64,000 nucleotides of DNA from Pseudomonas umsongensis (GTDB lineage: Bacteria > Pseudomonadota > Gammaproteobacteria > Pseudomonadales > Pseudomonadaceae): the NCBI RefSeq assembly GCF_002236105.1, contig NZ_NIWU01000004.1, positions 1 through 64,000 of the forward strand, in the 5' to 3' direction. Numbering within the stretch: position 1 is the first letter of the stretch; each line of letters begins with the position of its first letter. Positions 1-8,614 of this stretch are shown here, piece after piece. The translations under genes were made by a program, and so were the position numbers. The notes under the pieces were generated by a model. The model had not been told where the DNA came from. It saw only the letters and a program-made list of their open reading frames with translations, and did no database searches.

Positions 1-484
1 ACTCATGGGCAATGTTCAGTTCACTGTCGACCTGCATGCTGCGGGTGTTGATATTGGCCGAGCCCTGGGTGGTGAACACATCGTCGATGATCATCAACTT
101 GGAGTGGACGTACACCGGCATCCACCGCTGGCCCGCGGGCGAGTCGGGGGCGACCAGCGAGCACAGGTGCACCTTCAGGCCGGGACGTTCCTCCTGTTGA
201 ACCGTGCTGTCCTTGATCGCCCGGGTTTGCCGTTCAAGCTCGGCCTCCCACCTGGCCAGTTCCTGCTGCCCGACGCGGTCGTGAGGTTCGAAGGTCGGCC
301 GGGGCGGTGCGTTTTGTTTCACCGCTTCGATGCGCTGTATGCGCTGGATGTTAACCGCGCCAGACCCAACGCTGTCTTCGCTGGCATTGGTGATCACGAA
401 CAAGTGCAAGGGTCCATGTATGCCCGGTTTCACCTTGGCCTTCGGTAACTCGCCGATGCACGGCGCGTCGCCAGCCAATGGCAT
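1..484 (-). pseudogene. Internally deleted second copy of the phospholipase D effector, running off the window
   Basis: Positions 1-330 match 2000-2329 of the downstream PLD effector gene at about 98% by eye. A 48-base in-frame deletion follows (between 339 and 351), then homology to 2398-2470. The reading frame stays open from an ATG at 484 to the window edge and begins MPLAGDAPCIGELPKAKVKP. That start resembles the IGELLKAK stretch near residue 95 of the full protein, but jumps straight to the PGIHGPLHLF segment near residue 375, so the first HKD half is gone. The second HKD motif (HSKLMIID) is kept. No good ribosome binding site precedes the ATG, and the gene lies 24 bases after the Sel1 gene in the same direction. 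I read it as a decayed or recombinational remnant; a functional C-terminal fragment cannot be excluded because the 3' end is not visible. Confidence 0.8.
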
Positions 485-507
485 AAATTTACGAAATTGA
501 TTTTTTA

Positions 508-1788
508 TCAGAGCAGGCGCCATTCAACCGCTTGCTCAGATCGCGTGATCTTGTCGGAGAAGGGCCAGGTGCGCAGGTGGTAACGCTCGACCAGTTGCAT
601 CGGCAAGATCTCGCCCTGCTTGAAGTACCGGGTTTCGCTCCCGTCCTTTACTGAATGGAGGCGAGGAAGCCAGCCAATCTTCCAGTACCCACTCACCGGG
701 CAGACTTGCCCGCTATAGCAGTACGGCGCAGATAAGTGAGCCTGGCTGAATGCAGGGGATCCCGGAAGACCACGGCCGGTGGCCGGGTCCAGGAGTTTGG
801 CCTTGGACAGTTGGTTGATCAGAGCAGTGCTGGGCTTTTCTGGCGGGACATTGGCCAGGCGTTCTTCGAGCCATTGCAGCTTGCCGTCCCAGGCGGGCAA
901 CTTGGCGGGAGGCAAGGGGAGGATTTCGTTGATTTCGGGGACGTTTGGTTTGGCGTAGGAGTAGTTGCCCAGCACTTTGCTAATTTTTTCGTAGCGTTCG
1001 GACCGCTCTACATCTTCCTGTTGGGCGAGATAATCAAGTTCATCAGTAGGTGGGGGGTTACGAAAGATTTTTCCTAATTTATAAGCAGAAGTGCTGTCAC
1101 CCGCAGCGACTCCAAGTTGAAAGGCTTCAAGCGCTTCGTGGTATTGTTTTTTGTTCTTGAGATTTATTCCCAGTTCAATCGCCGCTTCGCCATGGCCTTG
1201 CTCAGCAGCACAGCGGCGCATTTGCCGTGCAATGTCCGGAGCCATATCGCTCGACGCCAATTTGTCTCCCACATAGTATTGTGCCTGGGCGTTGCCGTGA
1301 TCAGCAGCCTTACGGTAGTAGCGTAGGGCCATTTCCGGATCCTGCTTCAGCCCCGCCGAACCTTGTTGCAGGAAGATCCCGACGAAGTAATAACCCGTAG
1401 CCACTCCTTCGCTGATCAATCGTTCGCTCAAACGCAAATGCTCGTCGCCCCGAAGCTGGAAATGGCCGCGCATGGCACCGTTCTGCAGGTTGATATTGGC
1501 CTTGTAATGACCGTTTTCGGCGGCAATGCGGTACAGCCTTTCGATCTCCAAATCGACGCTTTTGTCTTCTTTGAGCTGATTGTTTTTTTGCAGCCAACGC
1601 GCGTACTGGAACAGCACGTCGGCCTCGGTTGACGGCGAGGGAAATTGCTCGTGCACACAGGTAAACGCCAGATCGGCTTTGATCTCGTTTAGTGATTTCA
1701 CCTGAGGGTCCTTCTTCATATAGGTAAAAGTGCTGCGGCTGTCGCATGCCGTCAGCAGCAGAATTGACAACAGGACAATGCGGCGCAT
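508..1788 (-). CDS. Sel1-repeat lipoprotein, probable immunity protein of the PLD effector
   Basis: A 426-residue protein. The start is the ATG at 1788, which overlaps the TGA of the PLD gene (TGATG), so the two are probably translationally coupled. A longer frame upstream gives no sensible N-terminus. It opens with a lipoprotein signal (MRRIVLLSILLLTACDS, lipobox LTAC). The middle carries Sel1/TPR-like repeats, for example ALRYYRKAADHGNAQAQYYVGDKL and AIELGINLKNKKQYHEALEAF. The C-terminal third is a separate domain with YCYSGQVCPVSGYWKIGW. In P. aeruginosa the PldB effector is followed by Sel1-repeat immunity proteins (PA5086-PA5088), so an outer-membrane or periplasmic Tli5-type immunity role is inferred from position and architecture. 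Confidence 0.82.
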   Translation of the reverse strand: MRRIVLLSILLLTACDSRSTFTYMKKDPQVKSLNEIKADLAFTCVHEQFPSPSTEADVLFQYARWLQKNNQLKEDKSVDLEIERLYRIAAENGHYKANINLQNGAMRGHFQLRGDEHLRLSERLISEGVATGYYFVGIFLQQGSAGLKQDPEMALRYYRKAADHGNAQAQYYVGDKLASSDMAPDIARQMRRCAAEQGHGEAAIELGINLKNKKQYHEALEAFQLGVAAGDSTSAYKLGKIFRNPPPTDELDYLAQQEDVERSERYEKISKVLGNYSYAKPNVPEINEILPLPPAKLPAWDGKLQWLEERLANVPPEKPSTALINQLSKAKLLDPATGRGLPGSPAFSQAHLSAPYCYSGQVCPVSGYWKIGWLPRLHSVKDGSETRYFKQGEILPMQLVERYHLRTWPFSDKITRSEQAVEWRLL

Positions 1789-3617
1789 CAGTCGATGTCC
1801 TTGAGGGTGGCTTTGTCGTAATAAAATTCGACCAGGGACGCGTACGGTGTCCCCATCACCTTTTCCTTTTGGCGATCTTTGTTTTCCTTGATGATGTGTT
1901 GCCAAGCCTTGAACGCCGCCCCCGGATCATCCTGCGCCCCCATCCCCCCCGTATGCATCTCCCACAGCCTTCGCCTCAACCCCCGCGTCACACTCGCCCA
2001 CTCATGGGCAATGTTCAGTTCACTGTCGACCTGCATGCTGCGGGTGTTGATATTGGCCGAGCCCTGGGTGGTGAACACATCGTCGATGATCATCAACTTG
2101 GAGTGGACGTACACCGGCATCCACCGTTGGCCCGCGGGCGAGTCGGGGGCGACCAGCGAACACAGGTGCACCTTCAGGCCGGGACGTTCCTCCTGTTGAA
2201 CCGTGCTGTCCTTGATCGCCCGGGCTTGCCATTCAAGCTCAGCCTCCCACCTGGCCAGTTCCTGCTGCCCGACGCGGTCGTGAGGTTCGAAGGTCGGCCG
2301 GGGCGGTGCGTTTTGTTTCACCGCTTCGATGCGCTGTAACTTGGTGACTCCGGGAATGAGCTCACCCCGGCCGAGGCTCTGGAGCATGCGCTGGGTGTTA
2401 ACCGCGCCAGACCCAACGCTGTCTTCGCTGGCATTGGTGATCACGAACAAGTGCAACGGACCGTGTATGCCGGGGTCGCGCCCGGCTTTGGTCTGGCCCG
2501 CTGCCACAGCCTTGATCAGCTCGGCCAGAGGGGGCCAGCGAAAGTACTGGTTTTCGATGTAGATGAACTGGGTCGCGTTGTTGACGGCTTGCAGGTAGAG
2601 CTGCTCGATGTCGCGCTTGCCCTCCTGGGCCTGGGTGCGGAGGATCTGCGCGATTTGTCGGGTGGCGTCCAGGATACATTGCAGTTGCGGTCCGACCTGC
2701 ATGGACTGCCGTGAGGCAATCAGGTCCTCGCCGGTTTCCTTGCGCCAGGCCTTGGCGAAATTGTTGTGCAGGGCTTCCAGGATCGGCCCACTGACGCGGC
2801 TGGAAATGTCCTGACGCGGGGTCATGCCGCGCGGGCCTTGATGGGGGAGTGGTTTGCGCTCCTCGGAACGGTTCAGCGCCGAATGGGCATTGGTGTCCCA
2901 GTACTCATCGAGCATGTTGTGGCCCATGACGAAACCGACGGCACAATCCGGCAGTTCGAAGTCGACCAGCACGGTTTTTTGATGATGCGTGGGGGTCGCT
3001 TTCAGGAAGAAGCGCGTAGCCCCACTGACCTGCGGATCGAGACTCGCGCGTCGCACTTGATGGGCGATTTCCGCTCGTTCGTTAACATCGAAACCACGAC
3101 TGACAAACACTGGCCGCTTGAGTCCACCACGTTCCACCGCCTGGTCACCCTGGACCGCAAATTCGGCAAACCATTGGCGGTCATAGTCGTATTGCGCCTG
3201 GGTGGAGCTCTGCAAGGCCCGGTCGTTGACGGGGAACGTGCCTTTGCCGGGCAAGTTGGCTTCACCCGACAGGCCGGCAGCATTGAAAGGCGCCTCCCAA
3301 CCCAGTATCCGCACCTTGACGTCCGCTTGCGCCTTGGCCTTGAGTAGCTCACCGATGCTCGGCGCCTTGGGATCTCGATCTCGATCGCGAATGAAATACA
3401 TCGACGGCTGGAAGCCCCAGCAGATGATGTCGACCGTTTTCGTGGCGTTGAAAATAGCCTCGTAAACCGCCTTGAAGGTGTCTTCACCATTGATCAACGG
3501 TTCATAGGTCGCCATGGCGGGCGGATATTCGGTGTCCTGTACATACCAGGGCGGGGTGCAGGTCACCTCTTGGCTGTGCTGGAATGCAACCGGTGAGACG
3601 AACTCATAGCGGCTCAT
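1788..3617 (-). CDS. Phospholipase D family type VI effector (Tle5/PldB-like)
   Basis: A 609-residue protein with two HxKxxxxD phospholipase D motifs: HQKTVLVD in the middle and HSKLMIID near residue 510. Both are intact, so the enzyme should cleave phospholipid headgroups in the periplasm of target cells. No signal peptide is present, which fits delivery on a VgrG spike. The ATG at 3617 overlaps the vgrG stop as ATGA, and the Sel1 gene follows with a TGATG overlap. The order vgrG, PLD, Sel1 matches the P. aeruginosa vgrG5-pldB-PA5088 cluster. A truncated copy of the 3' half lies further downstream at 1-484. Family assignment is strong; substrate and delivery are inferred. Confidence 0.9.
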   Translation of the reverse strand: MSRYEFVSPVAFQHSQEVTCTPPWYVQDTEYPPAMATYEPLINGEDTFKAVYEAIFNATKTVDIICWGFQPSMYFIRDRDRDPKAPSIGELLKAKAQADVKVRILGWEAPFNAAGLSGEANLPGKGTFPVNDRALQSSTQAQYDYDRQWFAEFAVQGDQAVERGGLKRPVFVSRGFDVNERAEIAHQVRRASLDPQVSGATRFFLKATPTHHQKTVLVDFELPDCAVGFVMGHNMLDEYWDTNAHSALNRSEERKPLPHQGPRGMTPRQDISSRVSGPILEALHNNFAKAWRKETGEDLIASRQSMQVGPQLQCILDATRQIAQILRTQAQEGKRDIEQLYLQAVNNATQFIYIENQYFRWPPLAELIKAVAAGQTKAGRDPGIHGPLHLFVITNASEDSVGSGAVNTQRMLQSLGRGELIPGVTKLQRIEAVKQNAPPRPTFEPHDRVGQQELARWEAELEWQARAIKDSTVQQEERPGLKVHLCSLVAPDSPAGQRWMPVYVHSKLMIIDDVFTTQGSANINTRSMQVDSELNIAHEWASVTRGLRRRLWEMHTGGMGAQDDPGAAFKAWQHIIKENKDRQKEKVMGTPYASLVEFYYDKATLKDID

Positions 3618-6331
3618 GACGTCTTCCCTGTCTGATCGTTGATTGCATGTAGCGCCGCGTCGTACAGCGCGCGATGATCGGTGTGCGAGCTGGGTTGGCT
3701 CATCTCTGAATCGGCCTGCGCGGTGTGGTTGTGCAAGCCGCGATTGGCCATATGGGCCTGATCGGCATTGCGGTATTCGCCAGGCACTGGGATGTGATGG
3801 GTCACGCCGTTGGCCATGACTAACCGGTAGCTGCGGGTCACGACCTGATGATCGATCGACAGTTGCCCGGTCTTGTCCAGCACGCCTCGCTGGAGCACGG
3901 CACCGTCGGCGTAGAGGGTATAGGGCATGCCCGCCCAGCCCTCGCGGATGGCATTGGGGGCTTGTCCTACATTGAATCTCAGCCTTTGTCTGGACAGGCT
4001 TTGCGGGTAATCCGGATGCACGGCGGTCATGCTGGCCGGGCCGCTGTACTCGACGTACACCGCCTTGACGTTGTGATCGCCCAATGTTCCCGATTCGATG
4101 CCGTTCGCATCGAGGGTGTAGTAGCTGCCTCCTCCGTTCAGGGTGATTTTCTTTTTCGCGGTGATATGGACTTCGTCTTCGGTGCTGGTGATGTTCAGGC
4201 CATGCCGCGCTATCAGTTCCAGGGTGTCGTTCTGTGCCTGAATTTTTACGGCGCCCTGATTGGCGATCAGCTTGATCCCCAGCTTGCGCACGAACAGGCT
4301 CAAACCCTGACCCACACCCATGAACAGGCGCTTGACCACACTGAAGTTGGCGTCGCCGCCAGCGTTGAGCATCATGTTCTCCTGCGCCGCCAGTTGCAGG
4401 TGCTGGCCGCTGGTGAGGGCAATGCCTTGGGGCGCGCTGAGCAGGATCACCTGCGCCTTGAGCGCGTCGATCTGTTCACGCAATAGCGACATTTGGGCCT
4501 GCACATCGGCGGGATCGGCGTTCGCCGCTTGGGCATCTTGCGAGAGTTTTTGCAGTTGTTCGCCGGCTTGTTGCAAGCGTTCCACTGCCGGGCTCATGTC
4601 GAGGACCGAGCCTTGCGCCTTGGGCTGTCCGTCGGCGCTGATGAACAACCCTTTGCCTCCACGAATACTCCCCCAATCATCCGTCCTTAGCTCAAACCCT
4701 TCCCCGCGTTTTTTCTTCGTGGCATCTACCAAATGCCCCAGGTTCAGCTGGCTCTTGCCGCCATACTCGGTGCTGAGCTTGACGTGCTCCTCCCCGCGCA
4801 GGTCTTCCATGCGCAGCTTGTTGTTCGCCGGTGTACGCAGCACGTTGCGGGTGTGGTCGCGCCTGCGCAGGGTCACGTGGTCCGGGTGTTCGCTGTCGTG
4901 CAGGGCGTGGGCGATGTAGGGACGGTCGGGGTCGCCCTGTTCGAAGGCGATGGCCACTTCGGTGCCGCAGATCAGCGGCAGGTGCAGGCCGTGGGTGTCG
5001 CCGGCGTAAGCGCGCGCCTGGCGCAGCCACATGCTTTCTTCGCCGAGCTTCCACGGGTCGCGGTCGAACAGGAAGTTGACCTTGTAGCGACCTCGCAGAT
5101 CGATTTCTGCGTATTTGTCGTGGGCTTCGCCGCTGGTGACCCGGGCCGGGACGGTGCCGGCGATTTGTGGTTTGGGCAGCAGTGGCGGGCGAAAGCACAG
5201 GGTTTCCGAATAGGGCATGGCTTCAAAGCGGCACTCGAAGCTGGCATCGCGGGCGGCACGGGTACGCACGGCGATGATCGCGCACCGCGGGGTAAAGGCC
5301 TGCGGTGCTCCGCCGCCAGTGATGGTCAGCACCTGGCCCGGTGCGAGGGTGGCGCTGCTGCTGATGCCGCTCAGGCGGGTCTGGTCGTTGAGGTAGCGCT
5401 CGTGGCGCAGACGTGCGTAGAAGTAGCCGCTTTCGGTTGCCAGGTCTTCGTGCAGATCGTAGGCGCCGCCGAGTACGCGGTAGGGCTCGGCGTAGTGGTA
5501 GGCCTCGCCGTAGGTGATTTTCGCCCCGCGGGTCTGGTCGACGTCGGCGTCGAGGTGGGCCCTGGCGTCCAGGGGGTGATAGGCGCGGACGTTGACGTGT
5601 TTTTCCACCACCTGGTGATGGGTTTGCAGGTCCCACACGCGGTCCGCATCGCTGCTGAGCCCGGCGGGCGGGAAGCGCGGCAGTTCGACGTCGAACTGGT
5701 AGCCGCGCTGCCCGTCGCAGAACTCCACGACGTCGATGTGCAGGCGTTGGTCGCTGGTGACGCGGTACCAGATGCCCACTTCGGCCAGCAGGCGGCTGAT
5801 GAAGGCCAGGTCGCTTTCGCCGTACTGCATCACCTGTTCGCGCCGGGGGTATTCACGCACCAGGCGGAACAGGAAGTCCTGGCCTCGGAGGTCGTGACGG
5901 CTGCGCAGGATACTTTCGACGATTTCCGGTACTGACTTATCCTGGTAGATGCGGTATTGCCGGCCGCGTTCAAGCAAGGCCAAACGCGGTTGCAGGGTGA
6001 GTTCGTAGCGGGCTTCGTCACGGGAGGCGGACAGGCGCTTGAGGCCGGTGATCACGCCGTGCAGCGTGCGCAACGGTTTGACCTCGGGCACTTTCCAGGG
6101 CATCGGCGCGACGTTCAATGGCGCGGCGTGCAAGCTGAAAGAGGCGTCCTTGCGCAGCAGCTGTTCAGCTTCGAGATCGAGCTCGGCGCTGGTGAACTCT
6201 ATCTCGTAGGTGAAGGGTTGGCTGAGGCGTTCTTCGCCGCGAAAGGCAAGGACATCGAGGCGGGTCTCGAGGTTGCGGACCCAGAGTTTATGGCGGCTGT
6301 GGTTGAAGAAAATGCGCGGTTGGGTGCTCAT
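3614..6331 (-). CDS. vgrG: Type VI secretion spike protein VgrG with extended C-terminus
   Basis: A 905-residue VgrG/TssI. I chose the ATG at 6331 because AGGAAGGA lies seven bases upstream; an in-frame ATG at 6385 has no such site. The N-terminal gp27-like base includes the FTYEIEF and YGESDLAFISRLLAEVGIWY segments. The gp5 OB-fold follows (AFEQGDPDRPYIAHALHDSEHPD), then the DUF2345 region (about residues 600-760, LNAGGDANFSVVKRLFMGVG). A tail of roughly 140 residues after DUF2345 probably docks the PLD cargo. Its stop overlaps the effector start by four bases. The protein would sit at the tip of the T6SS tube and carry the effector. No T6SS structural genes are in the window, so this is a remote vgrG island. 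Confidence 0.93.
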   Translation of the reverse strand: MSTQPRIFFNHSRHKLWVRNLETRLDVLAFRGEERLSQPFTYEIEFTSAELDLEAEQLLRKDASFSLHAAPLNVAPMPWKVPEVKPLRTLHGVITGLKRLSASRDEARYELTLQPRLALLERGRQYRIYQDKSVPEIVESILRSRHDLRGQDFLFRLVREYPRREQVMQYGESDLAFISRLLAEVGIWYRVTSDQRLHIDVVEFCDGQRGYQFDVELPRFPPAGLSSDADRVWDLQTHHQVVEKHVNVRAYHPLDARAHLDADVDQTRGAKITYGEAYHYAEPYRVLGGAYDLHEDLATESGYFYARLRHERYLNDQTRLSGISSSATLAPGQVLTITGGGAPQAFTPRCAIIAVRTRAARDASFECRFEAMPYSETLCFRPPLLPKPQIAGTVPARVTSGEAHDKYAEIDLRGRYKVNFLFDRDPWKLGEESMWLRQARAYAGDTHGLHLPLICGTEVAIAFEQGDPDRPYIAHALHDSEHPDHVTLRRRDHTRNVLRTPANNKLRMEDLRGEEHVKLSTEYGGKSQLNLGHLVDATKKKRGEGFELRTDDWGSIRGGKGLFISADGQPKAQGSVLDMSPAVERLQQAGEQLQKLSQDAQAANADPADVQAQMSLLREQIDALKAQVILLSAPQGIALTSGQHLQLAAQENMMLNAGGDANFSVVKRLFMGVGQGLSLFVRKLGIKLIANQGAVKIQAQNDTLELIARHGLNITSTEDEVHITAKKKITLNGGGSYYTLDANGIESGTLGDHNVKAVYVEYSGPASMTAVHPDYPQSLSRQRLRFNVGQAPNAIREGWAGMPYTLYADGAVLQRGVLDKTGQLSIDHQVVTRSYRLVMANGVTHHIPVPGEYRNADQAHMANRGLHNHTAQADSEMSQPSSHTDHRALYDAALHAINDQTGKTS

Positions 6332-6504
6332 GGTCAGTCCTTCCTGGTCTGCGGGGGGAGCGGTCAGGAAGGGTTTGGCGTTCACCCGGGTCCTGTGGGG
6401 TGAAAGCTTTGGCGAATTGGAAGGAAGCTGGAAATAGGACGATTCTAAGAATGGTGTAGGCCGTTTCTCTATTTGAACAAGGCACTAACCGTGTCGGATA
6501 ACCC

Positions 6505-6690
6505 TGTAGGAGCGAGCATGCTCCGGGCGGTGTTCCGACGATGGTCGATAACGATGACGCGGGAAACCAGACGCCCCGCGGTGCCCTCAGGTTTTTCGCG
6601 GGCAAGCCCGCTCCCACAGGGGATCCAGTACATCCGCTAGAATCGGATTGGCTGGCAGGCCGTCTTCGCGAGCAGGCTCGCTCCCACAGG
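6505..6690. repeat. Cluster of three REP-type palindromic repeats
   Basis: The 429-base gap between vgrG and pprB (6332-6760) holds no gene I can support. Inside it are three copies of the Pseudomonas REP motif: GTAGGAGCGAGCATGCTC at about 6506, CGCGGGCAAGCCCGCTCCCA at about 6598, and CGCGAGCAGGCTCGCTCCCA at about 6667. They are in alternating orientation, with short spacers. The flanks presumably carry the vgrG promoter, which I could not place with confidence. Confidence 0.8.
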
Positions 6691-6760
6691 TGGACCCAGT
6701 ACGTCCGCCAGATGCAGGTCGGCTGGCGGGCTGGATATGTACACCAGCCTAAAGCGCAGA

Positions 6761-7534
6761 TCAGCTCGTCGACGCCCGATGCCGCAGCCCTGAATGATTC
6801 GGCGTCATCGCCAACGCCAATTGCGTGCGGTTATGCATATGCGTCAACCGCAGCACCTGCGACACGTACAACTTCACCGTGTTCTCGGTAATGCCCAACT
6901 CGCAGGCAATCTGATAATTGGTTTTCCCCTTGCCCACCAACCGCGCCACCTCCAGTTGGCGCGGCGACAGCTGATTGAAGATGGCCGGGATCTCGGTTCG
7001 CTCGGTATCGCTGGCATCCCCTCCCGAGGCATTCGGTGTACGCCGAACCCGGTCCAGGTCCTGGTACAGATCATCAAGCGACTCGGACAGGTATTGCAGC
7101 TTCTGGTTCAGATGCCCCAACTGCAGCGTCTTATGCCGCTCCTGCAGTGCCACTTCCTGGCGCTGTACGCCTTCGAGCAATTCACCCAGGTCAATCGGCT
7201 TCTGGTAGTAATCGGCAACGCCGGCGCGCAATGCCTTGATCACATCCTGCTTGTCCGCCTGCCCGGTGAGCATGATGGCTTCGAAGGCCCGGTGTTTACC
7301 ACTCAGGCGTTGCAGTTCCTGGACCATTTGAATGCCGTCCAGGCCAGGCATGTGCAAATCGCAGAGGACCAGGCCAATGTCCATGTCTTGTTGGAAACGT
7401 TCGATCGCCTGATGGCCGGATTCGCAGGGAACGCAGCGGTAGCCGTTGCTCTCAAGAAATTCGCAAAGTTCTGTGACGATCAAGGACTGATCGTCGACCA
7501 CGAGGACTTTTATTGCCGAAGTACGCTTGTTCAC
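6761..7534 (-). CDS. pprB: LuxR-type response regulator PprB
   Basis: A 257-residue two-component regulator. The N-terminal receiver has KVLVVDDQSLIV and the phospho-acceptor aspartate in LVLCDLHMPGLDG; the conserved lysine is in YYQKPID. A helical linker (about 125-185) leads to a LuxR/NarL helix-turn-helix (LSPRQLEVARLVGKGKTNYQ onwards). The GTG at 7534 is the likely start, with CAGGGAG six bases upstream; a TTG at 7540 overlaps that spacing. In P. aeruginosa PprB activates Flp type IVb pili, the BapA adhesin and CupE fimbriae. The neighbours here (fppA, a tadE-like gene, pprA, tadG) match the PA4293-PA4297 block. Confidence 0.88.
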   Translation of the reverse strand: MNKRTSAIKVLVVDDQSLIVTELCEFLESNGYRCVPCESGHQAIERFQQDMDIGLVLCDLHMPGLDGIQMVQELQRLSGKHRAFEAIMLTGQADKQDVIKALRAGVADYYQKPIDLGELLEGVQRQEVALQERHKTLQLGHLNQKLQYLSESLDDLYQDLDRVRRTPNASGGDASDTERTEIPAIFNQLSPRQLEVARLVGKGKTNYQIACELGITENTVKLYVSQVLRLTHMHNRTQLALAMTPNHSGLRHRASTS

Positions 7535-7625
7535 GTGCAACTCCCTGCAAGGCCAAGGACTGACCGTCCTATTACTGAAACCCCTGTATGAAAGTAGTCG
7601 CTCTTTCGCCGCTGTACAAAACGGA

Positions 7626-8099
7626 TCACATGCCGAGCCAGGCGAATGTCAGCACCAGCCCCACCAACAAGAAAGGGGCAAAGGGCTGTTTCCTTGACAG
7701 ACCGGGCTCCAGATAACACAGGCGACTTCTAAGCCCTTGACTGATATGAAGCCAGACTCTTGGCGCCAGCAGTATCCAACACACACTGGCCAGGCCGGCA
7801 CCGATAAACACGCCCAGCACGTGCCGACCATCGGTCGCCAGCCCCAGGGCGGTCATGAGCTTGACGTCCCCACCACCGAGGCGACGCATCGCATAGCCGG
7901 GCAAGGTGAAGGCCATGGCCAGCAACGCAGCCCAGCCACCCTGCGTGGCTGGGGCGCCGATCCAGGTGGTTCCGCTCCATAGCAGATACGCCAGCGCCAG
8001 CGCCCCCACGCCCAGGGTCAGGCGGTTGGCGATGTGCCGTTGCTGGGCATCTTGCGCTGCGCATAGCGTCAGCCAGATCAGTAGGACAAAGCTCTGCAT
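7626..8099 (-). CDS. fppA: Prepilin peptidase of the A24 (FppA/CpaA) type
   Basis: A 157-residue, highly hydrophobic inner-membrane aspartyl protease. Both catalytic aspartate contexts are visible: DAQQRHIANRLT near residue 16 and the GGGDVK form of the GxGD motif near residue 76. The length fits the short TadV/CpaA/FppA class, which lacks the N-terminal methylase part of PilD. FppA cleaves and matures the Flp pilin and TadE/F pseudopilins; a TadE-like substrate is encoded divergently 75 bases away. The gap between them must hold back-to-back promoters. Confidence 0.88.
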   Translation of the reverse strand: MQSFVLLIWLTLCAAQDAQQRHIANRLTLGVGALALAYLLWSGTTWIGAPATQGGWAALLAMAFTLPGYAMRRLGGGDVKLMTALGLATDGRHVLGVFIGAGLASVCWILLAPRVWLHISQGLRSRLCYLEPGLSRKQPFAPFLLVGLVLTFAWLGM

Positions 8100-8173
8100 C
8101 CGGTAAAAAACGTCCGTTATGGCGGAATGATTCTATGCTGACATTACCTCGTGATGTCAGGGTAGTCGCACTC

Positions 8174-8614
8174 ATGAAAAGCAACCTCCCACGTAAGCAA
8201 AAAGGTGCCGTAGCGATTGAATTTGCCTTGGTGTTCGTGATCTTTTTTGCCGTGTTCTACGCGATTGTCACGTATAGCCTGCCGCTGTTGCTGATGCAGT
8301 CGTTCAACCAGTCGACCGCCGAAGCCGTGCGCCGTAGCGTGGCCCTGGACCCGAACACGCCCGGCTATGAGGCTGCGCTGAAAAACGTCGTCAAGCTGGA
8401 ACTGACCCGGCAGTTGGCCTGGATTCCCGCCGGGCTGAATTTCGATGTCGCCACCGACACGACCACTACTTATACGGGCGGCGTGTTGAAGGTGGCCATC
8501 CACTATCCCTCGCAAAAGTTAAACGCGGTGATTCCGTTTCTGAACCTGCCGGGGATTGGCCCCATACCGAATTTGCCGGCGACGCTCACCGCCAGTTCGA
8601 GCCTGCAATTTTGA
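8174..8614 (+). CDS. TadE-like pseudopilin
   Basis: A 146-residue protein starting at the ATG at 8174 (MKSNLPRKQKGAVAIEFALV). The polar leader ending in G, followed by an AxxIEFALV helix, is the class of N-terminus cut by FppA-type peptidases, with glutamate at about position 5 after the cleavage site. The rest is a small periplasmic domain with little conservation. This corresponds in position to PA4294 of P. aeruginosa. Its stop codon overlaps the TTG start of pprA (TTGA), which suggests coupled expression of this minor pilin and the sensor. Confidence 0.8.
   Translation: MKSNLPRKQKGAVAIEFALVFVIFFAVFYAIVTYSLPLLLMQSFNQSTAEAVRRSVALDPNTPGYEAALKNVVKLELTRQLAWIPAGLNFDVATDTTTTYTGGVLKVAIHYPSQKLNAVIPFLNLPGIGPIPNLPATLTASSSLQF

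Noticed and set aside
4733..5935. Open frame of 400 codons on the plus strand inside vgrG
   Set aside because: Antisense to the OB-fold and gp27 region of vgrG; no plausible product.
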